Positions 16,191 to 23,743 of a stretch of 24,535 nt of DNA are shown one piece after another (positions within the stretch are counted from its first letter, which is position 1; each line of letters begins with the position of its first letter). Location of the stretch: NCBI GenBank assembly GCA_964368765.1, contig CAYJCU010000022.1, positions 1 through 24,535 of the forward strand. Direction: 5' to 3'. The notes beneath the pieces were generated by a model. That model ran no database searches, was not told the origin of the DNA, and saw nothing but the letters and a program-made list of their open reading frames with translations. The DNA comes from JADFUS01 sp964368765 (lineage in GTDB: Bacteria > Bacteroidota > Bacteroidia > Bacteroidales > Rikenellaceae). The translations under genes were made by a program, and so were the position numbers.

Positions 16191-16204
16191 TATGATTTTT
16201 ATTT

Positions 16205-17131
16205 CTACTCCTCTGTAATATACTCCTTTGCCGAATCAATATAGCGAGTATATTTATCTTTATATATATCTTGTATTGTTACTAATATTCCTGTCTCTTG
16301 TACCGAACCAAAATCGCTATTTACTATCGTTCCAAAAACTTTCATTGATGGAGATAGATTCATGTAAGCATTAATAAGTGGTGGTATAGCCTCTCCATGC
16401 TCTTTAAGTAGAGCAACCAATTTCTTATAATCCTCTTGGTATGTACCTGTAAATACATTATCTACTGCACCCTCCTCTTTTAGCCTATACACCTTTGCAT
16501 CTATCGGTTTTACTAGATTATCTACGTCTGAGAAATATTTTTGTAAAAAACAGAAGAGATAAATCCTAGCCATATTATTATAGTTATCATACATCGTAAC
16601 CTTACCAAAATAGTATTTGGTATGCGGATGCATAACAGCTATCGAACCTACACCATCCCACAGATTATCAAGAGCATAAAGTGCTTTATAACCCTTCTGC
16701 TTACTCTGATATATTGGTTGAACAAAAGAGCGTCCCAGCTCAATAGTATATGGAAGATACTCCTTCCTAAATTTATCTGAGAACTCGAAATAGTGCTCGG
16801 TAGAGAAGTTACGAGGGGTCTCGTCTGTTGATATAATAAATCTATAACCCCCTACTATCTGTTTTCCCTCAGGATCCCACACAATAAGTTGTTTATAGCC
16901 ATCCTCTGCAAAATCTCCTTCATCAAGGTCAAGTGCCTTACCACTTCCTCCGCCAGTAGCCCTAAAAGCCACCTCACGCAAACGACCTATCTCCCTCAAT
17001 ACATTAGGAGAATCTTTTGCCGTCACTATATAGAGAATATTACCTCCATTTTGTGTTGGACGAACAATCTTATCTGCAGTTAGTTCACGCTCTAACTCGG
17101 CTGTTGATATTGGCTGTATAATTTCCTCCAT
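16205..17131 (-). CDS. glsB: GNAT-type N-acyltransferase, GlsB-like (glycine lipid synthesis)
   Basis: This 308-aa protein belongs to the hemolysin/ornithine-acyl-ACP N-acyltransferase-like family. It has a GNAT-like core with GRLREVAFRATGGGSGKALD, then IVGGYRFI and YTIELGRSFVQP, which typify the family. In Bacteroides thetaiotaomicron an enzyme of this kind (GlsB) N-acylates glycine, and the neighbouring GlsA adds a second acyl chain by O-acylation to make glycine lipids. Here a PlsC-like gene lies 10 nt upstream, matching that pairing although the gene order relative to transcription may differ. Function is inferred from similarity and context; an ornithine-lipid role is the main alternative. 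Confidence 0.8.
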   Translation of the reverse strand: MEEIIQPISTAELERELTADKIVRPTQNGGNILYIVTAKDSPNVLREIGRLREVAFRATGGGSGKALDLDEGDFAEDGYKQLIVWDPEGKQIVGGYRFIISTDETPRNFSTEHYFEFSDKFRKEYLPYTIELGRSFVQPIYQSKQKGYKALYALDNLWDGVGSIAVMHPHTKYYFGKVTMYDNYNNMARIYLFCFLQKYFSDVDNLVKPIDAKVYRLKEEGAVDNVFTGTYQEDYKKLVALLKEHGEAIPPLINAYMNLSPSMKVFGTIVNSDFGSVQETGILVTIQDIYKDKYTRYIDSAKEYITEE

Positions 17132-17141
17132 AAGTTTGTTG

Positions 17142-17954
17142 TTAGTTTTTTCCTTTTAGCGCATAACATCTTCTTCTAATCTCTGCATTCCAATAGTTAA
17201 TATTATGTTCTCCTGATAGTTGTTCGTAAGTTACAGGTTCTCCGAATATTAGACGTACCCTATTCCCTTTCCTCTTCTTACGAAAAAGCTCGTGCGGTAG
17301 GAGTATCATTCCAATATTAAATTTTATCCCTAAACGCTTACGCCACACCTCTATATTGTAGAATAGCTTAGAGTTCATTTCATCTACATAGATAGGTACT
17401 ATATCTCTCTTATACTCAAGAGCTTTTTTTATGTAGTTATAATTCCACTTTATATCTTTGATCTCTCCATCTATCTTTCTTGAGCAGAAGCCCGCAGGAA
17501 AGGTCATAACAGCTTTCCCACTACTGAAGTGCTCTTGAAGAATTCTAGCATAATCACTACTCTGCCTACCATGCTTATTGATAGGTAGGAAAAGCTCATT
17601 AACCTGCTCTACATTCATTAATAGATCATTAGCTATGGCTCTAACACCACTGAATCGAGTATCAACAACATCTAATATAGCCAATCCATCAAGCCCACCT
17701 AGTGGGTGATTAGCTGCAAAGATATAGTTGCCATCAGGTATATCATCAAAACCATCAACCTCACGACGTATCATCAAGACATCATCTAGCACCTTACGTG
17801 CAAACTCAATACCACGAGCATCTCCACAAATCTCTAGCCCTTTATTAAGTTCGTTCTCATGAATAATACGCCTAAAAAGCCATATTACCAATGAGGGTAA
17901 CTTAACATTGGGTGCCTTATTTTTTAATACCTCTTTTATATCAATGCGCTTCAT
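17142..17954 (-). CDS. glsA: PlsC-like O-acyltransferase, GlsA-like
   Basis: This 270-aa protein has a lysophospholipid acyltransferase-type domain. The catalytic His is probably His83 with Asp89 in AANHPLGGLDG, which has five residues between His and Asp, not the four of classical PlsC (HX4D). The second conserved block is TFPAGFCSRK (151-160). By analogy to B. thetaiotaomicron it would O-acylate N-acyl-glycine in the inner membrane to give a diacyl glycine lipid. It starts on the base after the DUF4293 stop and ends 10 nt before the GNAT gene, so the pair is co-expressed. A general 1-acylglycerol-3-phosphate acyltransferase cannot be ruled out. Confidence 0.8.
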   Translation of the reverse strand: MKRIDIKEVLKNKAPNVKLPSLVIWLFRRIIHENELNKGLEICGDARGIEFARKVLDDVLMIRREVDGFDDIPDGNYIFAANHPLGGLDGLAILDVVDTRFSGVRAIANDLLMNVEQVNELFLPINKHGRQSSDYARILQEHFSSGKAVMTFPAGFCSRKIDGEIKDIKWNYNYIKKALEYKRDIVPIYVDEMNSKLFYNIEVWRKRLGIKFNIGMILLPHELFRKKRKGNRVRLIFGEPVTYEQLSGEHNINYWNAEIRRRCYALKGKN

Positions 17955-18392
17955 CTATCTCATACGATTGTAAGACCTAGTAATAAAAATATCTCTTGAG
18001 ATACCCTTAAATGCCATAAAAGCGGCACAAACAGCCACTAAAGGGAAGAAAGCTGCGACAGCTAAACCCTTTTCGGCTGTACTCTCTATCTGCATAAAGT
18101 GATAAAGTGTGTAGGTCTCAACGATAATGAAACCTCCTGTTAATATCATAGTTACCACCGCCATACGTAGTTGTAAAACAGCTTTTTTAAACGATAGAAT
18201 AGTTATAACCGACATAATTACCACTAGAGAGGCTAATACAAGTAGCGGATAGTAGTCCATAATCATTATATCATATAACTGCTTAGCTCCATCGCCATCA
18301 ATACCAACTGATGAGGCTAGTTTCATAAAAAATAGTGCCACAAAAGAGGCTATAACTAAAATTAAATAAAGTGTCTGTTTTCTCTGTATCAT
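17955..18392 (-). CDS. DUF4293 membrane protein
   Basis: This 145-aa protein starts MIQRKQTLYLILVIAS, the usual opening of DUF4293 proteins, and has four predicted membrane helices (about residues 7-25, 46-65, 75-95 and 108-127) with a basic C-terminus. The family is largely restricted to Bacteroidota and has no known function. It starts 10 nt after rluA and its stop directly touches the glsA start, so all three are probably on one transcript. The context may hint at an envelope role but this is weak. Confidence 0.85.
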   Translation of the reverse strand: MIQRKQTLYLILVIASFVALFFMKLASSVGIDGDGAKQLYDIMIMDYYPLLVLASLVVIMSVITILSFKKAVLQLRMAVVTMILTGGFIIVETYTLYHFMQIESTAEKGLAVAAFFPLVAVCAAFMAFKGISRDIFITRSYNRMR

Positions 18393-18402
18393 AAATCTTT
18401 TA

Positions 18403-19095
18403 TTATTTTAAACAACTCTCAAAATATACCCATAAATTATCATCCTTAGGGGCTGGTGCGATAACCTTAATCCTCTTTTTTGTAACGGGGTGCATAAACT
18501 CAACACTACGTGAGTGGAGTGATATACCACCGCCCTTATTAGACCTCGGTGCGCCATATTTCAAGTCCCCCTTGATAGGTAAGCCCACCTTAGAGAGCTG
18601 CGCACGTATCTGATGGTGTCTTCCTGTATATAAATTAACCTCTAAGAGATAGAAATTTTGACTTACATTTATCAATTCGTAGGTCAGCTTAGCTAATTTA
18701 GTGCCAGTTTTTTGGGTTGAATAGGCGTGAGAGCGATTTAACTTAGGATGACGCCCCACATAGTGAATAAGCTCTGCCTGCTCTCCAGATGGCTTATTCT
18801 GAACAATAGCCCAATAACGTTTCTCCACCTCTCGCTCTTTAATCATCTCATTAAGCCTACGCAATGACTTAGAACTTTTGGCAAAAATAACAGCACCACT
18901 GACGGGTCTATCAAGACGATGGACAACACCTAGAAAAACATTTCCTGGTTTGTTATCACGACTCTTAATAAACTCTTTTATCTCATCTTCCAACGACAAA
19001 TCACCCGACTCATCACTCTGAACAGGTTGCCCCATTGGCTTATTAACTATCAATATATGATTATCCTCAAAAAGGATATTACTCTTACTAAACAT
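18403..19095 (-). CDS. RluA-family pseudouridine synthase
   Basis: This 230-aa protein has the RluA/RluC/RluD catalytic motif HRLDRPVSG with the catalytic Asp at position 62, and the later YTGRHHQIRAQL segment. It converts specific uridines in rRNA or tRNA to pseudouridine. It lacks an N-terminal S4 domain, so it is the short catalytic-only form, nearer to RluA/TruC than to RluC/D. The exact target cannot be told. It is the first gene of the minus-strand array and diverges from the flavoprotein gene. Confidence 0.92.
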   Translation of the reverse strand: MFSKSNILFEDNHILIVNKPMGQPVQSDESGDLSLEDEIKEFIKSRDNKPGNVFLGVVHRLDRPVSGAVIFAKSSKSLRRLNEMIKEREVEKRYWAIVQNKPSGEQAELIHYVGRHPKLNRSHAYSTQKTGTKLAKLTYELINVSQNFYLLEVNLYTGRHHQIRAQLSKVGLPIKGDLKYGAPRSNKGGGISLHSRSVEFMHPVTKKRIKVIAPAPKDDNLWVYFESCLK

Positions 19096-19118
19096 CTTTA
19101 ACTGGTATATATAATCTG

Positions 19119-19126
19119 CAAAATTA
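19119..19126 (-). promoter_or_regulatory. Possible -7 box for the rluA-led array
   Basis: On the minus strand this reads TAATTTTG, matching TAnnTTTG, 23 nt before the start codon at 19095. No good -33 box is visible, and the gap is AT-rich, so confidence is low. Confidence 0.35.
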
Positions 19127-19181
19127 ATAATTTTTTTTTAATTTATCTCTATTTAATTAAAATTGTTTTTAGATTTTTCAC

Positions 19182-19189
19182 TATATTTG
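19182..19189 (+). promoter_or_regulatory. Putative -7 box for the flavoprotein gene
   Basis: TATATTTG matches the Bacteroidota -7 consensus, about 29 nt before the start codon at 19219. A TTG at 19163-19165 is too close for an ideal -33 box. Confidence 0.5.
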
Positions 19190-19218
19190 TGGTGCAATAT
19201 AAATAAAAAATTAATCAG

Positions 19219-19848
19219 ATGAAAGTAATAGCAATAAATGGCAGCCCCAGAAAAGAGGGTAACACAGCAACAGCACTAGCAATGGTGGGTGAAGAGCTGA
19301 AAAAAGAGGGTATTCAATTTGAGATAATCACAATAGGGCACAAACTGATACATGGGTGTATAGGGTGCTACGTGTGTGCAAAAAATCAAGATGAGAAGTG
19401 TGTTTTCAAAGATGATATAGTGAACGAAACCATACAAAAGATGAAAGAAGCAGATGGCATAATAATAGGTTCGCCAGTATATTTTTCAGGCATAGCGGGC
19501 ACAATGAAATCGTTCTTAGACAGAGCCTTTGTAGTGGCAGGAACAAACGGTGGGTTATTTAGGGGTAAAGTGGGGGCATCGGTAGTAGCGGTAAGGCGCT
19601 CAGGAGGCACAATGACATTTAACTCACTAAATCACTATCTTAACTACTGCGAAATGAGTATAGCATCATCTAACTACTGGAGTATAATACATGGTTTAGC
19701 ACCTAAAGAGGCAGAACAAGATAGCGAAGGGGTGCAGATAATGCGAGTACTAGGTAAGAATATGGCACATATACTGAAAAGCAGAGGCGACAAAACCCCA
19801 CTACCTTATGATAGAGAAGAGAAGATTTATATGAATTTTATTAGGTAG
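19219..19848 (+). CDS. Flavodoxin-fold flavoprotein with iron-sulfur-type cysteine motif
   Basis: This 209-aa protein belongs to the NADPH-dependent FMN reductase / flavodoxin-like family: INGSPRKEGNT (6-16) is the FMN phosphate-binding loop, and IIGSPVYFSGIAGTMKSFLDR is the second flavin-binding region. Cysteines 47, 50, 53 and 61 make a CX2CX2CX7C pattern, matching the compact motif of archaeal and bacterial iron-sulfur flavoproteins (Isf), so it may carry a 4Fe-4S cluster and move electrons between ferredoxin and oxygen or quinone-type acceptors. It stands alone, diverging from rluA, with its own promoter-like box. It is followed by a large repeat region. Substrate unknown. Confidence 0.88.
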   Translation: MKVIAINGSPRKEGNTATALAMVGEELKKEGIQFEIITIGHKLIHGCIGCYVCAKNQDEKCVFKDDIVNETIQKMKEADGIIIGSPVYFSGIAGTMKSFLDRAFVVAGTNGGLFRGKVGASVVAVRRSGGTMTFNSLNHYLNYCEMSIASSNYWSIIHGLAPKEAEQDSEGVQIMRVLGKNMAHILKSRGDKTPLPYDREEKIYMNFIR

Positions 19849-19851
19849 AGA

Positions 19852-19986
19852 GAAAAGGGTAATTCGTTATAAGGTATGTAGCCCCAGTATATAGGAAAAG
19901 GGTAATACGTTATAAGGTTTGGTGCCCCAGTATATAGGAAAGGGGGTAACAGTACAATTAAGGTATGGTGCACCCACAATCCCAAA
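19852..19986 (+). repeat. Tandem 43-bp repeats
   Basis: Three units begin at 19852, 19895 and 19938, each starting GAAA(A)GGGGTAA-like and containing AAGGTNTGNNGCCCC-type sequence. Units 1 and 2 share about 39 of 43 bases; unit 3 is more diverged. A fourth, partial start (AAAAGGTATGTAGCCCC, 19984-20000) runs into the inverted repeat that follows. They start 3 nt after the flavoprotein stop. No protein is supported on either strand. Confidence 0.8.
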
Positions 19987-20313
19987 AGGTATGTAGCCCC
20001 CACAAAGCGAACGATAGTGAGCGTCGCCAGCGTAAGCGGGGCGTAGTTTTTGAAGCGTAGCGCACTTTTTACAAAAAGTGTAATCATGAGCGGTAGCGAG
20101 TGCAAATAAATTGTTTGCAAAGCAAACGTGAACGACTGATTCTTTCTCATTCGTGAATGTCAGATTCTTCCACATCTGCTACGCAGATTTTTCTTTTGCC
20201 GTCGCTATCGCTTCGGATTACACTTTTTGAAAAAAGTGCGCTACGCTTCAAAAACTACGCCCCGCTTACGCTGGCGACGCTCACTAGCGTTCGCTCTGTG
20301 GGGCTCCATACCT
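19987..20313. repeat. Very long imperfect inverted repeat between convergent genes
   Basis: The arm 19987-20085 is nearly the reverse complement of 20216-20313, about 98 bp with a few mismatches, including GGGGCGTAGTTTTTGAAGCG and its partner. A weaker match continues inward (20088-20099 with 20202-20213). Each arm has its own perfect 8-bp hairpin (CACTTTTT-AC-AAAAAGTG at 20063-20080 and CACTTTTT-GA-AAAAAGTG at 20221-20238). The centre has GTTTGC-AAA-GCAAAC (20113-20127) and ATCTGC-TAC-GCAGAT (20174-20188). The GC-richer, motif-repeating sequence differs from its surroundings. It fills most of the 495-bp gap between the convergent flavoprotein and ATP-grasp genes and could end transcription from both sides. 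Confidence 0.85.
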
Positions 20314-20343
20314 CCTAGGCAATAAAAATAAAGAGGTGTTTTA

Positions 20344-21213
20344 CTACTTTATAAGGGTGGCAACATACTCAAAAATATAATACGGTATATCAACCTGCTC
20401 CTCATACATAGAAAAAGCTCTGAAACCAGCATTACCATTCACCTCGCACACAATAGGCTTATCATCATCCCCTAATAATATATCAACACCTGCTAACTCA
20501 ATACCTAAAACATCACAACTAGCAGTTGCTATTTGTGCTATATCATCGGTCATAGGATAGGGTAACGCCTCGCCCCCTAAAGCTAGATTACTCTTAAAAC
20601 TAGTGGCGTTATGGCGCATAGTAGCCGCCACAGCACGCCCCCCAACAACCCACACACGTATATCTCTGCCATAACTAGAGACGACATAACGCTGTACTAT
20701 ATATGATGGGTGACGCAGAACACACCCTCTGAACATATCCTCGCTATCTATCAAAAAAACCTCCTCGCCCTTACTCCCTTGTATACTTTTAAAAATAAAC
20801 GGAGTGCCTAGACTGTTGATAATAGCATTATAATCACTGCACTGGTAAAAAGTCTGAGGGGTTGGTATGTTATTGGCAACAAGGGTGACATGTGTGAGAT
20901 ATTTATCTCTGGAGAGAGACATAGAGAGCGAATTATTAATAACACGAACACCCATAATTTCAAGTGTGCGTGATAATCTGTCATCATAATGGCGCATAAG
21001 AGCAAAACAAGGAGGTGCTACGCTCTTACCCTCATAGTAAAGCGCAACACCTCTATTATCTATCTCTACTGAGAGATTCTCAGCAAAGAGTATCTCTAAC
21101 TCAATACCATGCTTAGCGGCACTCTCCACCATCCACGCAAAAGCGTTACTAGCCCCCTTTTCCGGAAGTGGATATATTGCCCAACATCTATTTATTGAAC
21201 TCATCAACAACAT
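20344..21213 (-). CDS. RimK-like ATP-grasp ligase
   Basis: This protein of 289 aa (or 286 from Met4) has an ATP-grasp fold: FIFKSIQGSKGEEVFLI (139-155, with nucleotide-binding Lys142 and Lys148), YGRDIRVWVVGGRAVAATMR (181-200), and metal ligands Asp244, Glu257 and Asn259 in AGVDILLGDDDKPIVCEVNG. These match the RimK family, which attaches glutamate or other amino acids to a carboxylate acceptor. The usual C-terminal RimK EVNSSPG is here EVNGNAG, so its acceptor may differ. It starts inside the 3' end of pyrF (overlap 17-26 nt), so it is translationally coupled. No obvious peptide substrate gene is beside it. Substrate unknown. Confidence 0.88.
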   Translation of the reverse strand: MLLMSSINRCWAIYPLPEKGASNAFAWMVESAAKHGIELEILFAENLSVEIDNRGVALYYEGKSVAPPCFALMRHYDDRLSRTLEIMGVRVINNSLSMSLSRDKYLTHVTLVANNIPTPQTFYQCSDYNAIINSLGTPFIFKSIQGSKGEEVFLIDSEDMFRGCVLRHPSYIVQRYVVSSYGRDIRVWVVGGRAVAATMRHNATSFKSNLALGGEALPYPMTDDIAQIATASCDVLGIELAGVDILLGDDDKPIVCEVNGNAGFRAFSMYEEQVDIPYYIFEYVATLIK

Positions 21214-22027
21214 TTATCATAAGTTGCTGCATCTCATCACGTAACTTACGAGCCTCCTCACCAGCTACTACTGCAAAATTTTCTGTTGTATCGGCATAAA
21301 TAATACCCCTAGACGAATTAACCAATAACCCACACTGGCTATTAATACCATACTTAACAACATCACTCAGCGAGCCCCCCTGCGCACCTACACCAGGAAC
21401 TAATAAGAAGTGATTAGGTATTATCTTACGTATATCGGCAAGCATCTCAGCCTTAGTAGCTCCCACAACATACATAGTATTATCCTCATTACCCCACTCT
21501 TTAGATTTACGCAGAACCATCTCATAAAGATAGCTACCATCAGCCATACGCTCTGTCTCGAAATCGCTAGATGATGGGTTAGAGGTAAGAGCCAAAAGAA
21601 CAGCCCATTTGCCTTTATGCGACAGGAATGGTTTAACAGTATCTAACCCCATATATGGCGAAAGAGTAACCGCATCAACACCACAATCATCGAAAAAAGC
21701 CTTAGCATACATCTCTGAGGTATTGCCTATATCTCCACGTTTAGCATCCGCGATAATTAATATTTCAGGATAGTTTTTCTTGATATAATCCACTGTCTTC
21801 TCAAAAGAGATCCACCCTCTAGTGCCCTCTGCCTCATAAAAGGCTAGGTTTGGTTTATAGGCTACACAATACTGCGCCGTAGCATCTACTATCGCCTTAT
21901 TAAATTCAAAAATAGGATCTTCAGTTGCTAATAGATGCATAGGTATCTTATTAACATCGGTATCTAGACCAACGCAAAGAAAACTACCTTTTTTTATTAT
22001 TTGTTCTGTTAATTGTTCGCAATTCAT
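21188..22027 (-). CDS. pyrF: Orotidine 5'-phosphate decarboxylase (type 2)
   Basis: This 279-aa protein catalyses the last step of UMP synthesis, decarboxylating OMP. DAKRGDIG at 94-101 carries the catalytic Asp/Lys/Asp set, and YKPNLAFYE and CVGLDTD fit the longer subfamily 2 enzyme common in Bacteroidota and Actinobacteria. The ending GIIYADTTENFAVVAGEEA is also family-like. It lies 44 nt after prfA on the minus strand and overlaps the ATP-grasp gene downstream. Confidence 0.97.
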   Translation of the reverse strand: MNCEQLTEQIIKKGSFLCVGLDTDVNKIPMHLLATEDPIFEFNKAIVDATAQYCVAYKPNLAFYEAEGTRGWISFEKTVDYIKKNYPEILIIADAKRGDIGNTSEMYAKAFFDDCGVDAVTLSPYMGLDTVKPFLSHKGKWAVLLALTSNPSSSDFETERMADGSYLYEMVLRKSKEWGNEDNTMYVVGATKAEMLADIRKIIPNHFLLVPGVGAQGGSLSDVVKYGINSQCGLLVNSSRGIIYADTTENFAVVAGEEARKLRDEMQQLMINVVDEFNK

Positions 22028-22071
22028 AACACTATATATTAAATATTATTTATTAACCAAAATTTAGGTTA

Positions 22072-23157
22072 TTACTCTTCGCTCGCTCTTAGACGCTCTG
22101 CATTCTCAGCAAACTGAAGTTTTTCTATTATATCTAAAATATCGCCATTCATAACATTTGGCAGGTTATAGGCTGTATAGTTAATACGATGATCTGTAAC
22201 ACGCCCCTGAGGATAGTTATAGGTACGTATCTTAGCCGAACGGTCTCCCGACGATACCATTGTTTTACGCTGTCCTGCTATCTCATCAAGATATTTCTGA
22301 TACTCTAAGTTAAAGATACGTGTACGTAGCTCTTCAAGAGCCTTATCAAAGTTTTTAAGCTGTGATTTCTGATCTTGACACTGAACAACAATACCTGTTG
22401 GGATATGTGTTAGGCGAATAGCCGAATAGGTTGTATTAACCGACTGACCACCAGGTCCCGACGCACAGAAAGTATCTTTACGAATATCCTCCATCTTAAG
22501 ATCTATATCAAACTCTTCAGCCTCAGGAAGAACAGCTACCGACGATGCCGATGTGTGAATACGTCCTTGTGTCTCTGTCTGTGGCACACGCTGCACACGG
22601 TGTACTCCTGACTCATATTTAAGTAGACCATACACACCATCTCCGATAACTTTAAGCACAATCTCTTTATAACCGCCTGAAGTACCCTCACTGGTGTTAT
22701 TAACCTCGCATTTCCACCCCATACGCTCAAAGAAACGGGTATACATACGATAAAGATCTCCTGCAAAGATAGCCGCCTCATCACCACCTGAGCCACCACG
22801 TATCTCAACAATAGCATTCTTACTATCTTGTGGGTCTGCTGGGATAAGAAGAAGTTTAATATCCTCCTCTAACTTTATCACCTCAGGCTCTAGAGCCTCT
22901 ACCTCTTCACGAGCCATCTCACGCATCTCCTCATCTTTCTCATTAGCTAATATATTTTTAGCCTCAGCAAGATTAGATATAGCATTACGATATTTATCAC
23001 TCGCCTCAATTACTGGTGCAAGCTCTTTATACTCTTTATTAGCCTGAATATAACGCTTCATATCGTTCATTATTTCAGGCGATGTAATCTCCTCGCTAAG
23101 AGCCTCAAAACGCTGTCTAACGCCCTCCAACTTAGATAATATATTATTACTACTCAT
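22072..23157 (-). CDS. prfA: Peptide chain release factor 1
   Basis: This 361-aa protein reads UAA and UAG stop codons and triggers release of the peptide. The codon-recognition tripeptide is P-Q-T at 192-194 (RVPQTETQGR), matching the RF1 PxT type and not SPF of RF2. The GGQ catalytic motif is at 236-238 in ASGPGGQSVN. Length and N-terminal coiled region are normal. It leads a minus-strand group with pyrF and the ATP-grasp gene and diverges from the S4 gene. Confidence 0.98.
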   Translation of the reverse strand: MSSNNILSKLEGVRQRFEALSEEITSPEIMNDMKRYIQANKEYKELAPVIEASDKYRNAISNLAEAKNILANEKDEEMREMAREEVEALEPEVIKLEEDIKLLLIPADPQDSKNAIVEIRGGSGGDEAAIFAGDLYRMYTRFFERMGWKCEVNNTSEGTSGGYKEIVLKVIGDGVYGLLKYESGVHRVQRVPQTETQGRIHTSASSVAVLPEAEEFDIDLKMEDIRKDTFCASGPGGQSVNTTYSAIRLTHIPTGIVVQCQDQKSQLKNFDKALEELRTRIFNLEYQKYLDEIAGQRKTMVSSGDRSAKIRTYNYPQGRVTDHRINYTAYNLPNVMNGDILDIIEKLQFAENAERLRASEE

Positions 23158-23188
23158 AATATTTGATTATTTTACTCATTTTATCCTG

Positions 23189-23196
23189 CAAAGATA
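23189..23196 (-). promoter_or_regulatory. Putative -7 box for prfA
   Basis: On the minus strand this reads TATCTTTG, a full match to TAnnTTTG, 31 nt before the start codon at 23157. A T-rich stretch lies about 20 nt further upstream as a weak -33 region. Confidence 0.55.
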
Positions 23197-23228
23197 CGCA
23201 AACTTTTTTATTTATGAAAAAGTTTATG

Positions 23229-23236
23229 TATTTTTG
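23229..23236 (+). promoter_or_regulatory. Putative -7 box for the S4 gene
   Basis: TATTTTTG matches TAnnTTTG, with a T-rich -33 region near 23204-23209. It ends 18 nt before the ATG at 23255. This placement argues that an in-frame TTG at 23234, inside the box, is not the start. Confidence 0.5.
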
Positions 23237-23254
23237 CACTCTAAAAACTATATT

Positions 23255-23653
23255 ATGGCAATAAGAATAAACAGATACCTTAGTGAGAGTGGATACTGCT
23301 CACGTAGAGAGGCGGACACATATATAATTAATGACGAGGTTACGATAAATGATAAACCTGCCCTTTTAAACTCAAAGGTCTCTGCTGGCGATGTTGTTAA
23401 GGTTGATGGAGAGCGTATTATACCTATAAGAGCTATTAATTATAACCCTATACCAACAGCTAAACCACGCCGTAAGGTAGAAGAGGCCCCTAAGGTGGAT
23501 AAATTACCTAAATGGCTTATCGAACTGCGTAAGAAACATGGTAACTATGTTGAAGAGGAGCGTCCGCAGCGTACTGAAAGAGCCCCTAAGGCAAAAAAAT
23601 CAAAACCAAAGAGCGGTAGTCGCAAACATACTCCTAAGAAGAGTTTTAATTAG
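23255..23653 (+). CDS. Stand-alone S4 domain RNA-binding protein with basic tail
   Basis: This 132-aa protein begins with an S4 domain at about residues 4-52 (RINRYLSESGYCSRREAD, then VTINDKPALL and AGDVVKVDGERI), close in sequence to the N-terminal S4 domain of RluB/RluF-type pseudouridine synthases. The catalytic domain is missing; instead residues about 68-132 form a Lys/Arg/Pro-rich tail (AKPRRK, KAKKSKPKSGSRKHTPKKS). I chose the ATG at 23255 since the S4 domain starts right there and an upstream TTG lies in the promoter box. It likely binds rRNA or the ribosome; role unknown. A HAD phosphatase gene follows 90 nt later. Confidence 0.87.
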   Translation: MAIRINRYLSESGYCSRREADTYIINDEVTINDKPALLNSKVSAGDVVKVDGERIIPIRAINYNPIPTAKPRRKVEEAPKVDKLPKWLIELRKKHGNYVEEERPQRTERAPKAKKSKPKSGSRKHTPKKSFN

Positions 23654-23743
23654 TCACCCCTTCAAAAGGCTGATAAAGATTTAGTAATCTGAATTTTGGA
23701 TAAGAGATAGTTTAATCTATTGCAATAAATTATTATATAAGGC

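Noticed and set aside
19827..20175. Two overlapping minus-strand reading frames of 102 and 107 codons in the repeat region.
   Set aside because: They read straight through the tandem repeats and one arm of the inverted repeat, and their apparent protein repeats simply mirror the DNA units; there is no domain, promoter or start signal.
19852..20313. A CRISPR array, suggested by repeated units.
   Set aside because: Units are directly adjacent with no unique spacers, there are only three, and no cas genes are nearby.
23234..23254. An upstream TTG start that would add seven codons to the S4 protein.
   Set aside because: The TTG lies inside a good -7 promoter box, and the S4 domain begins right at the ATG at 23255.
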